Shown: positions 43,470 through 51,411 of the stretch, in pieces
How the letters are laid out: each line of letters begins with the position of its first letter
Numbering within the stretch: the first letter of the stretch is position 1
Assembly (NCBI RefSeq): GCF_900113695.1
Contig: NZ_FOQH01000002.1
Span: 620,001 to 684,000, forward strand
Length of the DNA stretch: 64,000 bases
Reading direction: 5' to 3'
Origin: Albimonas pacifica
Lineage (GTDB): Bacteria > Pseudomonadota > Alphaproteobacteria > Rhodobacterales > Rhodobacteraceae
Position numbers and translations under genes: made by a program
The notes under the pieces: generated by a model
The model's input: only the letters and a program-made list of their open reading frames with translations
Databases searched by the model: none
Told to the model about the DNA's origin: nothing

Positions 43470-44219
43470 ATGACCTATTCCATCGTCGCCCGAAACCCGG
43501 CCACCGGCGAATTCGGCGTCGGCGTCGCCAGCCGCTTCTTCGCGGTCGGCGCGCTGGTCCCCCATATCCGTCCCGGCGCCGCGGTCGCGACCCAGGCCTT
43601 CGTGAACCCGCTGTGGGGGGCCGAGGGCGCGGACCGCATCGCGGCGGGCGAGGCGCCGGACGCGGTGCTCGCCGATTTCATCGCCCGCGACGCCGGCGCC
43701 CCGCAGCGCCAGTGGCACGCGATCGACGCGCAGGGCCACGTGGCCGCCCATACCGGCGCCGCCTGCGTGGACTGGGCGGGGCAGGCGGCGGGCGAGGACG
43801 TCTCGGTCGCCGGCAACATGCTTGCAGGGCCCGCGGTGATCGCGGCGGCGCTGGAGGCCTGGACCGCGGCGCCGGAGCTGCCGATGCCCGACCGGCTGCT
43901 GGCGGCGATGGTCGCCGCCGAGGCCGCGGGCGGCGACAAGCGCGGCCGCCAGTCGGCCGCGATCCGGGTGCATGACGGCGAGGTCTATCCCCGGCTCGAC
44001 CTGCGGGTGGACGACCACGCCGCCCCGCTCGACGAGCTCGCCCGCCTGCTGGCGGTGGCCCGCGAGCGGTTCACGCTGTTCTCCGCCAACATGGGCCGGG
44101 CGGCGGCTTTCTCGGGCCAGACCGACCGCGGGCCGCTGGACGCGGCGCTGGCGACGCTGGAGGCCGAGCGCGCGGCGCGCGGCGAGGCCAGCCGCTCCTT
44201 CGCCTCCGACCCCGGCTGA
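43470..44219 (+). CDS. DUF1028-family Ntn-hydrolase-like protein
   Basis: A 249-residue protein of the DUF1028 family. It begins MTYSIVARNPATGEFGVGVAS and has VATQAFVNPLWGAEG and VSVAGNMLAG, both conserved in the family. DUF1028 proteins are predicted Ntn-like hydrolases and are often found next to peptide transport or amidase genes. It follows the GntR gene by 13 bp with AGGAGA, so same transcript. With the Ggt-like enzyme across the locus it probably cleaves an imported amide. Confidence 0.85.
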   Translation: MTYSIVARNPATGEFGVGVASRFFAVGALVPHIRPGAAVATQAFVNPLWGAEGADRIAAGEAPDAVLADFIARDAGAPQRQWHAIDAQGHVAAHTGAACVDWAGQAAGEDVSVAGNMLAGPAVIAAALEAWTAAPELPMPDRLLAAMVAAEAAGGDKRGRQSAAIRVHDGEVYPRLDLRVDDHAAPLDELARLLAVARERFTLFSANMGRAAAFSGQTDRGPLDAALATLEAERAARGEASRSFASDPG

Positions 44220-44229
44220 GCGGCGCGGC

Positions 44230-45327
44230 TCAGTCCGGCGTCCAGGCCGCGCCGCCGCCGTCCTCCGGGCCCGCGGCCTTGCGCGCGGCGAAGACGTAGC
44301 CGGCGGCGGTCATCGCCTCGACCGCCGGCAGGGCCTGGCGCTGGGCCAGCGCGGCCTGCACCGCGGGGCCGAGCGCGTAGTCGCCGCGCGATCCGAAGCA
44401 GCGGGCGACGACGCCGACGAGATCGGGCCGCACCTCCAGCGCCGCGCCCAGCGTCTCGACGATACGGGCGCGCAGCGCGGGGGAGGCGGCCTCGGCCTGC
44501 ACGGCCAGCGCCTCGACGACGGGCAGCAGGTCGAGCGGGGCCAGGGTCCGCGGGTCCGCGCGCAGAAAGCGGTCGGCCAGCGTCTCGACCCCCGCCTCGC
44601 CCTGCAGCTCCACCAGCGCCACCGCCCAGGCGCCCGTGGCGGGCGAGATCGCCTCGCCGGGGACGAGGGCGCTCAGCCGGCCCTCGACCAGCGCCTCGGC
44701 CCGCGGGCCGCCGGCGAGGCCCAGCAGCAGGGCGTGGATCGGCTCCATCTGCCCGGCGGCGGGGTCCTTGAGGCTCTCGGCCAGGGCGTCGGCGTCGAGC
44801 GGCAGGGGCAGGCCGCGCAGCACCGGGTAGGGCGCGCGGTCGAGCTCGCGCAGCGCCAGGCGGCGCAGGCGGCCGTCGCGCTCGCCCAGCATCGCGGCCG
44901 CCATCTCGAAGCGGGCGGGGTCGAGCGGGTCCTGCCAGCCGTGGGCGGCGGCGAGGATGCGCTCCACCGCCGGGCGGGTGACGCGGTCCACCACCTCCAG
45001 CCGCCGCCAGACGTCGTCGAGCGGATCGTGGGCGAAGAGCACCGCCTCGTCGGCATCCAGCGCCGGAGGCCGGGCGTCGGCCCCCGCGGCGAGGAAGGCG
45101 GCGGGGTCGGGCGCGTAGGGCGTGGCCGAGACCGCGGGCGGCGCCGCGACGAGGATCCAGCGGGCCGGGTCCGCGGGGTCGGCCACGGCCAGCGCCACGG
45201 CGTCGGCGTCGAACAGCCGGTCGACCAGGGTCAGCGGCGGCAGCCAGGCGTCGAAGGCGCAGGACAGCGCCGGCTGCCCGACCGCCAGCCCCAGCGCGAA
45301 CGCCAGCGCCGCGGCCCGGCGTCTCAA
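44230..45327 (-). CDS. Secreted protein coupled to the zinc-uptake operon (unknown)
   Basis: A 365-residue protein with a signal peptide (ALAFALGLAVGQPALSCAF). The remainder is helical and repetitive in character, possibly HEAT-like, with no motif I recognise. Start is TTG at 45327, overlapping the stop of the DUF3299 gene (TTGA) and preceded by GGAG, so it is translated as part of the zinc operon. By position it may be the counterpart of the fifth Zrg component, but I see no sequence basis for that beyond location. Predicted periplasmic. Confidence 0.65.
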   Translation of the reverse strand: MRRRAAALAFALGLAVGQPALSCAFDAWLPPLTLVDRLFDADAVALAVADPADPARWILVAAPPAVSATPYAPDPAAFLAAGADARPPALDADEAVLFAHDPLDDVWRRLEVVDRVTRPAVERILAAAHGWQDPLDPARFEMAAAMLGERDGRLRRLALRELDRAPYPVLRGLPLPLDADALAESLKDPAAGQMEPIHALLLGLAGGPRAEALVEGRLSALVPGEAISPATGAWAVALVELQGEAGVETLADRFLRADPRTLAPLDLLPVVEALAVQAEAASPALRARIVETLGAALEVRPDLVGVVARCFGSRGDYALGPAVQAALAQRQALPAVEAMTAAGYVFAARKAAGPEDGGGAAWTPD

Positions 45328-45854
45328 CTGTAGGGCTCCACCCGCTCGGCCGAGAGGGAATAGCCCACGTCGGCGAGCTGGGTCTCGGCCGCCGCGGCGC
45401 CGAACATGCCGGTGACGATCACCGGCTCGAACATGTCCTTCAGCTCGTAGGGCGTCTGCGTGGTGACGAAGACGATCTGGTTGGGCGGCGGCGGCGGCAC
45501 GTGGATGCAGGCGCCCACGAAGGGGACCAGCAGGAAGGCGGTGGTGCCCGTGCCATCGTAGTCGAGCGGCACCACGAAGCCCGGCAGGCGCACCCGCTTG
45601 CCGTCGTACTCGCGGGTGACGGCGGCGGCGGTCTCCTGCTCGAAGGGGGAGGACATCTCGCCGTGCTGGACCACGCCCAGCTCGCTCAGGCGCTTGTAGG
45701 TCTCGCCCTGGCCGAGGGCAGGCACCAGGTCGCCCCAGTTCAGGTCGAGGGTCTCCTCGGCCCGCAGGCGGCCCGCCAGCAGCGCCAGCGCCAGCGCGCC
45801 GAGGCCGGCCAGGACCCCGCGGCGGGCGGGCGTGAAGGGGGAGCGTCGAAGCAT
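45324..45854 (-). CDS. DUF3299 periplasmic protein (ZrgD-like)
   Basis: A 176-residue exported protein. It has a Tat-like signal (ARRGVLAGLGALALALLAG), then LPGFVVPLDYDG, FLLVPFVGACIHVPPPPPN and VTGMF, which are the DUF3299 hallmarks. DUF3299 proteins accompany DUF2796 proteins and a MacB-like ABC transporter in zinc-regulated operons, as in the ZrgABCDE system of Vibrio. It lies 23 bp downstream of the permease gene. The start is the ATG at 45854. Confidence 0.82.
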   Translation of the reverse strand: MLRRSPFTPARRGVLAGLGALALALLAGRLRAEETLDLNWGDLVPALGQGETYKRLSELGVVQHGEMSSPFEQETAAAVTREYDGKRVRLPGFVVPLDYDGTGTTAFLLVPFVGACIHVPPPPPNQIVFVTTQTPYELKDMFEPVIVTGMFGAAAAETQLADVGYSLSAERVEPYS

Positions 45855-45877
45855 CTCTCTCGGGCCTCCGGCCGGGG

Positions 45878-47134
45878 TCAGGTTCGGATGGTCATGCCGT
45901 CGGCCAGCGACATGCGCCATGCGCGGATCGCGGGCGGCAGGCCGGCCAGCGCGCCCGCCGCGGCCACCGCGGCCAGCAGCGCCAGCTCCCGCGCCCCCGG
46001 CGCGGAGACAGGCAACCACAAGCCCCAGGCGGAGTCGATCCACGGACGCGCGATCAGCAGCAGCGCGTAGAGCAGCCCCAGCCCCGCGAGCGCGCCGGCG
46101 AGCGAGAGCATCGTCGCCTCCAGCACCAGAAGACCGAGGATGGTCGAGGGCCGCGCGCCCACCGCGCGCAGGATCGCCATCTCGCGCCGCCGGGCGTCGA
46201 GGCCCGCGAAGACCATGGCGGCGAGCCCGATCAGCGCCGTCGCCACCACCATGCCCGAGACCGCGACCAGCGCCGTCTCGGCCACGCCGACGATGGCCCA
46301 CAGCTCCTGCAAAGCGACGCCGGGCAGGACGGCCAGCAGCGGCTCCTGGGGGTATTCGTTGATCCAGCGCTGCAGGCCGAAGATCTGCAGGCGCGACTTC
46401 ACCCCGACCAGGGCCGCGGTGATCGCCTGGGGCCGGAGGTCCATCGCCCGCACCTCGTCGGCCGAGACGCGCGCGCCTTCGGGGGCCTGCGCCCCGCGGG
46501 TCCAGTCGACGTGGATCGCCTCGATGGCGCGCAGGGAGACGTGCACGGTGCGGTCCACCGGCGTGCCCGTGCGCTCCAGGATCCCCGCGACGCGGAAGGG
46601 CTTGTCCCCGTGCTCGGAGAAGGAGGCGAGGCCGTGGGCCACCACGATCTCGTCGCCGAGGACGTAGCCCAGCGTCTCGGCGACCTCGGCCCCGATGACG
46701 GCGTCGAAGAGGTCGTCGAAAGGGGCGCCCGCTGCGAAGCCCAGCGGGCGGCCGCCGCGGTAGCGGTAGCGCTCGAAATACTCGCCCGTCGTCCCCAGCA
46801 CCCGGAAGCCGCGGTGGCTGTCGCCGAGCGACAGGGGGACGATCCAGTCGACCTCGGGCCGCGCCGCGATCTCCTCGTAGCTCTCCCAGGTCAAGTTGGC
46901 GGTGGCGTCGCCGATGCGGAACACCGAGTAGAGCAGAAGCTGCACCGAGCCCGAGCGCGCCCCCACGATCAGGTCGGTCCCCGATACGGTGTCGGCGAAG
47001 GAGGCTTTCGCCCCGGTCCTCACCGTCTCCACCCCCAGCAGCAGGCAGGTCGAGAGCGCGATCGCCGCCGCCGTCAGCAGCGCCGTGACGCGCCGGTTGA
47101 GGAGCGAGAGGAACGCCAGCCGCATCAGGCTCAT
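45878..47134 (-). CDS. FtsX/MacB-type ABC permease of the zinc operon (ZrgC-like)
   Basis: A 418-residue membrane protein. One TM helix near the N-terminus (ALLTAAAIALSTCLLLG), a large periplasmic domain (about 45-280), then three C-terminal helices including AIVGVAETALVAVSGMVV and the coupling segment ARRREMAILRAVGARPSTIL. That is the FtsX-like fold. Start overlaps the ATPase stop (ATGA). It works with the ATPase at 47131 and the zinc-binding DUF2796 protein. Confidence 0.88.
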   Translation of the reverse strand: MSLMRLAFLSLLNRRVTALLTAAAIALSTCLLLGVETVRTGAKASFADTVSGTDLIVGARSGSVQLLLYSVFRIGDATANLTWESYEEIAARPEVDWIVPLSLGDSHRGFRVLGTTGEYFERYRYRGGRPLGFAAGAPFDDLFDAVIGAEVAETLGYVLGDEIVVAHGLASFSEHGDKPFRVAGILERTGTPVDRTVHVSLRAIEAIHVDWTRGAQAPEGARVSADEVRAMDLRPQAITAALVGVKSRLQIFGLQRWINEYPQEPLLAVLPGVALQELWAIVGVAETALVAVSGMVVATALIGLAAMVFAGLDARRREMAILRAVGARPSTILGLLVLEATMLSLAGALAGLGLLYALLLIARPWIDSAWGLWLPVSAPGARELALLAAVAAAGALAGLPPAIRAWRMSLADGMTIRT

Positions 47135-47910
47135 GCCGCGGCCTCCCGCGAGGTCCGCGCGATCTGCGTCAGCGCCACCGAGCGGTCGAAGCGGGCGGCC
47201 AGCGCGGGGTCGTGGCTGACCATCAGCACCGTCGCCCCCGCCGACTCGGCCTGCGCGAACATCAGCTCGAGGAAGGCGCCCTGGGCGGCGACGTCGAGGG
47301 CCGAGGTCGGCTCGTCCGCCACGATCAGTCCCGGCCCCCCGATCAGGGCGCGCGCCACCGCCACCCGCTGCTGCTGGCCGACCGAGAGCTCGGCCGCCGG
47401 CGCGCGCAGGACCAGCGCCTCCGGCAGGCCCAGGGCCTGCGCCAGGCGCAGCGCCTCGGCCCGCGCGCCGCGGCCGACGCGGGCGCGGCGGGCGGGGGCG
47501 AAGCGCAGGGGCAGCAGGATGTTGTCGAGCGCGCTGGCGTAGGGCAGCAGGTTGAACATCTGGAAGACCACGCCGATCCGCTCTGCCCGGAAGCGGTCGC
47601 GGCGGGCGGGGGAGAGGGCCGAGAGCGCCTCGCCTTCCACCTCCACCCGGCCGGCCTGGGGCGCGGCCACCCCGCAGATCAGGGCGAGCAGCGTCGACTT
47701 GCCCGAGCCGGACGGCCCGTGCAGGAACACCCGCTCGCCCCGCGCGATCTCCAGCGCGTCGACCTCCAGCGCGAAGCCGCCCCGGGCGCGGCTCTTCGCG
47801 CCCGAGACGGATCCGGGGGCGCGGTTCCCCGCGCCCGAGACGGATTCGGGGGCGCGGTTCCCCGCGCCCCAGGCGTATCGCACCCCCTCCAGCCGCAGCG
47901 CCGGCGCCAT
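47131..47910 (-). CDS. LolD/MacB-like ABC ATPase of the zinc operon (ZrgB-like)
   Basis: A 259-residue ATPase. Walker A is GPSGSGKSTLL, the Q-loop is VFQMFNLLPY, the signature is LSVGQQQRVAVARAL (Val for Gly) and Walker B is LIVADEPTSALD. Near residues 12-42 it carries an extra three-fold repeat (GAGNRAPESVS-like) not found in relatives, splitting the first beta-sheet region. The rest of the fold looks intact, so the gene is probably functional. Follows the DUF2796 gene by 3 bp. Confidence 0.85.
   Translation of the reverse strand: MAPALRLEGVRYAWGAGNRAPESVSGAGNRAPGSVSGAKSRARGGFALEVDALEIARGERVFLHGPSGSGKSTLLALICGVAAPQAGRVEVEGEALSALSPARRDRFRAERIGVVFQMFNLLPYASALDNILLPLRFAPARRARVGRGARAEALRLAQALGLPEALVLRAPAAELSVGQQQRVAVARALIGGPGLIVADEPTSALDVAAQGAFLELMFAQAESAGATVLMVSHDPALAARFDRSVALTQIARTSREAAA
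47788..47870 (-). repeat. 33-bp palindromic repeat inserted in the zinc ATPase gene
   Basis: Two full 33-bp units (47788-47820, 47821-47853) and a partial third are in frame, adding an 11-residue repeat. Each junction contains a GC-rich hairpin (GGGGCGCGG-TTCC-CCGCGCCCC). This resembles intragenic palindromic element insertions. No other copy of the unit was seen in the window. Confidence 0.75.
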
Positions 47911-47913
47911 CGC

Positions 47914-48552
47914 TCAGAGCGCGCCGTCGAGGTCGAGCTCCGGCGCCGCGCGCTCGACCTCGAAGACCCGGGCGCCGGCCTCGGAGACGACCTGCACGGC
48001 CAGGTTCTGCGCGCCCTCGAACCGCTCGAAATAGGGGAAGGCGAGGGCGTCGACGGCGTCCGCGTCGGCGCAGCTCAGCTCCCACAGCGCGCGGAACTCG
48101 GCGTGGCCGCCCCCAGCGTCGTCGTGATCGTCGTGGGCGTGCGCCGCGTCGTCATGGGCGTGATCGTCGTCATGGGCATGATCCTCGTCATGCGCGTGCG
48201 CCTCGTCGTGGTCGTCGTCGCCGTGATCGTCGCCCACCAGCTCCGCGGCGACCTCGAGCACCTCGCAGCCGGCGGCCTCGGGGAAGGCGACCAGCTCCAG
48301 CGGGCGGGAGAGCAGGTCGAGCGCGCGCTCGACCGCGGCGCGGTCGGCCGCGCTTTCGGGGGCGTGCTCGAAGCCCACCACGTCGGCGCCGGGCGCCTCG
48401 AGCGCGAGCGCGATGCGGTCGCCCTCGCGCGCGATGTCGAGCCGGCCGTGGCCGTGGACATGGGCGCCGAGCTCGCGACGCTCCTGCGCGAGCGCGGGCT
48501 GGGCGGCGAGACCGAGGGCGAGAAGGGCGAGGGGCGCGAGGCGGCGGGTCAT
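47914..48552 (-). CDS. DUF2796 zinc-binding periplasmic protein (ZrgA-like)
   Basis: A 212-residue exported protein of the DUF2796 family. Signal peptide LALGLAAQPALAQ, then ELGAHVHGHGRLDIA, typical of the family start. Residues about 108-150 are an extreme His/Asp stretch (repeated HD and DDHAHD pairs), a clear metal-binding loop. In Vibrio ZrgA is the zinc-capturing component of ZrgABCDE. First gene of a five-gene operon, 68 bp downstream of a Zur-like box. ATG at 48552 with AAAGGA. Confidence 0.88.
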   Translation of the reverse strand: MTRRLAPLALLALGLAAQPALAQERRELGAHVHGHGRLDIAREGDRIALALEAPGADVVGFEHAPESAADRAAVERALDLLSRPLELVAFPEAAGCEVLEVAAELVGDDHGDDDHDEAHAHDEDHAHDDDHAHDDAAHAHDDHDDAGGGHAEFRALWELSCADADAVDALAFPYFERFEGAQNLAVQVVSEAGARVFEVERAAPELDLDGAL

Positions 48553-48614
48553 GGGGGTCCTTTCCGGATCTGGGGGCGGAATCGCCGACGGCGGCGACGG
48601 TAGTGGATCGGGAT

Positions 48615-48632
48615 GCAATGTTATAGCATAAC
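48615..48632. promoter_or_regulatory. Zur-like box upstream of the DUF2796 operon
   Basis: GCAATGTTATAGCATAAC, with the dyad GTTAT-N3-ATAAC at 48620-48632. It is an AT-rich island in very GC-rich DNA. The same dyad is in front of the second zinc operon at 51221. Zinc-repressed control by Zur is the natural reading. Confidence 0.75.
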
Positions 48633-48694
48633 TTTCGCGACGCCCTCGCGACGCCCCGGCCCGGCGCCGGCGGCTCCGCGATCACGTCCTGCCG

Positions 48695-48720
48695 GAGGCC
48701 CGGGGTCAAGCCCGGGGCGC
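48695..48720. repeat. Single arm of the dispersed palindromic element
   Basis: 26 bp closely matching the right-hand arm found at 34862 and 38559 (GAGGCCC...GGGGCGC with CAAG centre). No second arm is nearby. Confidence 0.65.
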
Positions 48721-48820
48721 CCTCGGGGGTGGGCATGGCGACCGGCGTCGCAGGGGTCGCGGCGGTGGCGCGCGGCGGCGCGGCGCCCCCGGGTCGTCCC
48801 TGGAGGGCGGACGGGGCGCG

Positions 48821-49174
48821 TCAGGTCAGGCCGAGGCGGCGGGCCTGCAGGGCGTCGAGCGCGGCGAGCGCCGCGGCCTCGTCCCCGCCGCTGGCGCGCC
48901 GGGCGCGGGCCCAGGCGCGGGCGGCGGAGCGGGGGCTCCAGGGCAGGGCGGCCTCGGCCAGCCAGCGGCGCAGGGCGGGGGGCAGGCGGTCGAACTCGGC
49001 CATCGGGTCGCCCGCGCGGCGCCGCGCCCTGAGCGGGACGGCGCCGCGGTTGCCGGGCGCGGCCGGGCGCGGGGGACCGGCCGCCGCCTCGCCGCGCATG
49101 GCGCCGCCCCCGCCGCGGGGGGCGGGAGGCGGGAGCGCGGGGCCCGCGCCGGCCGGGGCCGTGGGCGCACTCAT
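48821..49174 (-). CDS. Small protein overlapping the COG0523 gene (DUF6525-like)
   Basis: A 117-residue protein with a Pro/Gly-rich N-terminus of about 55 residues and a helical C-terminal part ([35 protein letters not shown]). From memory this resembles the short Rhodobacterales family DUF6525; I could not verify it. No signal peptide. The ATG overlaps the stop of the metallochaperone gene (49171-49174), so it is probably translated with it and zinc-regulated. Function unknown. Confidence 0.6.
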   Translation of the reverse strand: MSAPTAPAGAGPALPPPAPRGGGGAMRGEAAAGPPRPAAPGNRGAVPLRARRRAGDPMAEFDRLPPALRRWLAEAALPWSPRSAARAWARARRASGGDEAAALAALDALQARRLGLT

Positions 49175-50388
49175 GCCGCCTGCCGGCCCCAGGCGGGGAA
49201 CGGGTCGGGAAGGGCGCGCCAGGCCTCGGGCGTGAAGGCGGGGGCCTCGGCCTCGGTCAGGAGGGCCGCGTCGAGCGTCCCGGTGATCCGCGCGCGGTCG
49301 AGGCCGACGCCGATGAACACCAGCTCCTGGCGGCGGTCGCCCCAGGGGTCCTGCCAGCGCTCCAGGGTGCGGGCGACGGACTCGGGGTGCTCGGGCCAGC
49401 GGTCGCGGGGGACCGAGGCCCACCAGCCGCCCAGCGGGCGCACGGAGGAGATCGCGCCGGCGAGGCTGAACTCGGCGACCCACTGGGGACGCGTGGCGAT
49501 CCAGAAGTGGCCCTTGGCCCGGATCGCGCCGGGCAGCGGGCCGTTGAGGGCGGCGTGGATGCGCTCGGGGTGGAACGGGCGCCGGGCGCGGTAGACGAAG
49601 GAGGTCACGCCGTATTCCTCCGTCTCGGGCACGTGGTCGGCGAAGCCGTGCAGCTCCTTGGCCCAGAGGGGGTGCAGGTGGGCGCGTTCGAAGTCGAAGA
49701 GGCCGGTTTCGAAGACGTCGGCAAGGGGCGCCTGGGCCCAGTCGGCCTCGACCAGGCGGGCCTCGGCGTTGAGGCTGCGCACGATGGCGCGGGCGGCGGC
49801 GGCGCGATCCGGGCCGGCGAGGCCGATCTTGTTGAGGACCACCACGTCGGCGAACTCGATCTGGTCGGTCAGCAGGTCGACGAGGGTGCGCTGGTCGGCT
49901 TCCCCCAGGGATTCGCCCCGGTCGCCGATGAAGTCGTGGCTGGCGAAGTCGGCGGCGAGCGCGGCGGCGTCCACCACCGTCACCATCGCGTCCAGCCGGG
50001 CGACGTCGGCGAGGCTGCGGCCCTCCTCGTCGCGGAACTCGAAGGTGGCGGCGACGGGGAGGGGCTCGGCGATGCCGGTCGATTCGATCAGCAGGTGGTC
50101 GAAGCGACCCTCGGCGGCGAGGCGCGAGACCTCGGTCAGCAGGTCTTCGCGCAGCGTGCAGCAGATGCAGCCGTTGGTCATCTCCACCAGCGTCTCGTCG
50201 GCGCGGGAGAGCTCGGCGCCGCCCTCGCGCACGAGGTCCGCGTCGATGTTCACCTCGGACATGTCGTTGACCAGCACCGCGACCCGCCGCCCCTCGCGGT
50301 TGGCGAGGACGTGGTTGAGCAGCGTGGTCTTGCCGGCGCCGAGGAAGCCGGAGAGCACGGTCACCGGCAGGCGGGGGTCGCGGGACAT
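49171..50388 (-). CDS. COG0523 GTPase, zinc metallochaperone
   Basis: A 405-residue G3E-family GTPase. Walker A is [15 protein letters not shown], the metal motif CxCC appears in [12 protein letters not shown], Walker B/G3 in [12 protein letters not shown], and NKIG is the nucleotide-specificity motif. The C-terminal CobW domain is present. Zur-regulated COG0523 proteins hand zinc to essential enzymes during zinc starvation. It follows the outer-membrane-like gene by 11 bp. Confidence 0.9.
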   Translation of the reverse strand: MSRDPRLPVTVLSGFLGAGKTTLLNHVLANREGRRVAVLVNDMSEVNIDADLVREGGAELSRADETLVEMTNGCICCTLREDLLTEVSRLAAEGRFDHLLIESTGIAEPLPVAATFEFRDEEGRSLADVARLDAMVTVVDAAALAADFASHDFIGDRGESLGEADQRTLVDLLTDQIEFADVVVLNKIGLAGPDRAAAARAIVRSLNAEARLVEADWAQAPLADVFETGLFDFERAHLHPLWAKELHGFADHVPETEEYGVTSFVYRARRPFHPERIHAALNGPLPGAIRAKGHFWIATRPQWVAEFSLAGAISSVRPLGGWWASVPRDRWPEHPESVARTLERWQDPWGDRRQELVFIGVGLDRARITGTLDAALLTEAEAPAFTPEAWRALPDPFPAWGRQAA

Positions 50389-50399
50389 GGGGGCCTCCT

Positions 50400-51182
50400 T
50401 CAGAAGCTCAGTTCGAGGTTGAGGGAGAGGGCGGCGTCGGCCGCCCCGTCGGTCAGGCCGAACAGCACCGCCGCGCGGGGCGTCAGGCTGCGGCCGTCGA
50501 GGTCGAAGGTCGCGGCGAGCGCGGGGCCCGCGTAATGCGCCTGGTCGCCGAAGGCGGGGGTGTCGCCGAAGGCGTCCTCGACGCCGCCATGAGCCTCGAA
50601 GCCGGCCTGCACCCCGCCGCCGATCCCGGCCATGGCCGAGACGGCGTAGGCGAGGCCGGGGTCCTCGTCGCCGAAGGGGGTTTCGAGGAACAGGTTGCCG
50701 ATCAGCGTGACGCCGTGGGCCGAGACCTCGGCGACCGGGCCGAAGACCAGGGCGCCGTCGCCGATGCCGCCCTCGAAGGGCGCCTCCAGCCTGGCGTAGA
50801 CGCCGGCGGACCAGGCGAAGGCCGCGTCATGGGCATGGGCATGGGAATGGCCGTGGGCGTGGGCGCCGGGGCCCTCGCCGACGGGGAGCATGAACAGGTT
50901 CTCCCACTCCAGCGCCTCGGCCTCGACGCCGCCGCCCTGGAGGTTGGCGAGCTCCACCGCCAGGGTGGTCTTCCAGAACGAGGTCACGCCGTAGCCCAGC
51001 GCGAGCTCGTGGACCGAACGCTCCTCGCCCCCGGGGACCGGGCCGAGCGAGACGGCATTGAGCGATTCCAGCTCGAACGCCCCGCGGGAGACGCCGGGGT
51101 GGACGACGTGGAAGGCGCCCTCGGCCAGCGCCGGGGAGGAGAGGAGGAGCAGGGCGGAGGCGGGGGCGAGGCTGCGAAGCAC
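50400..51182 (-). CDS. His-rich outer-membrane beta-barrel-like protein
   Basis: A 260-residue exported protein. Signal peptide [13 protein letters not shown], followed by a pattern of alternating strands. A loop near 105-120 contains [11 protein letters not shown], a metal-binding stretch. The C-terminus LSLNLELSF ends in Phe, as in proteins inserted by the BAM complex. First gene of the second Zur-box operon. It may be an outer-membrane zinc-capturing barrel. Start is GTG at 51182 with GGAG upstream. Family not recognised by name. Confidence 0.72.
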   Translation of the reverse strand: MLRSLAPASALLLLSSPALAEGAFHVVHPGVSRGAFELESLNAVSLGPVPGGEERSVHELALGYGVTSFWKTTLAVELANLQGGGVEAEALEWENLFMLPVGEGPGAHAHGHSHAHAHDAAFAWSAGVYARLEAPFEGGIGDGALVFGPVAEVSAHGVTLIGNLFLETPFGDEDPGLAYAVSAMAGIGGGVQAGFEAHGGVEDAFGDTPAFGDQAHYAGPALAATFDLDGRSLTPRAAVLFGLTDGAADAALSLNLELSF

Positions 51183-51215
51183 GGCGAGGGATCTCCGGGG
51201 CGTGGTCGTCGAATC

Positions 51216-51235
51216 GTTACGTTATAACATAACGT
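51216..51235. promoter_or_regulatory. Zur-like box upstream of the second zinc operon
   Basis: GTTACGTTATAACATAAC (51216-51233) contains the perfect dyad ACGTTAT-N3-ATAACGT at 51219-51235. It is 34-53 bp upstream of the GTG at 51182. The core matches the box at 48620, so a common zinc repressor is strongly suggested. Confidence 0.8.
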
Positions 51236-51411
51236 CTCGCCTTCTCGCGGAAACGCCGGCGCGTCGCAACCCCGCCGCGGGGGCCTTTGCGCAGCGTCAT
51301 GGGCGGGCGGTCTTCCCCTGCGGCCGGCGGATTGCGTCCCGCTTGCCCCTTGGAGCGGGCCCTGCGCTTCGCTATCCCCTGCGGTCCGAGACCCCGCAGG
51401 GAGACCCCGCC

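Larger units (their letters stand above)
48553..48820. other. Intergenic region with Zur box and half palindromic element
   Basis: The 268-bp gap separates two minus-strand zinc operons. It holds the Zur-like box (48615-48632) near the first operon and one arm of the dispersed palindromic element (48695-48720). No gene. Confidence 0.5.

Noticed and set aside
45878-48085. Single reading frame joining ATPase and FtsX-like permease as a possible fusion
   Set aside because: The ATPase is in a different frame; the permease has its own ATG overlapping the ATPase stop, so they are separate coupled genes.
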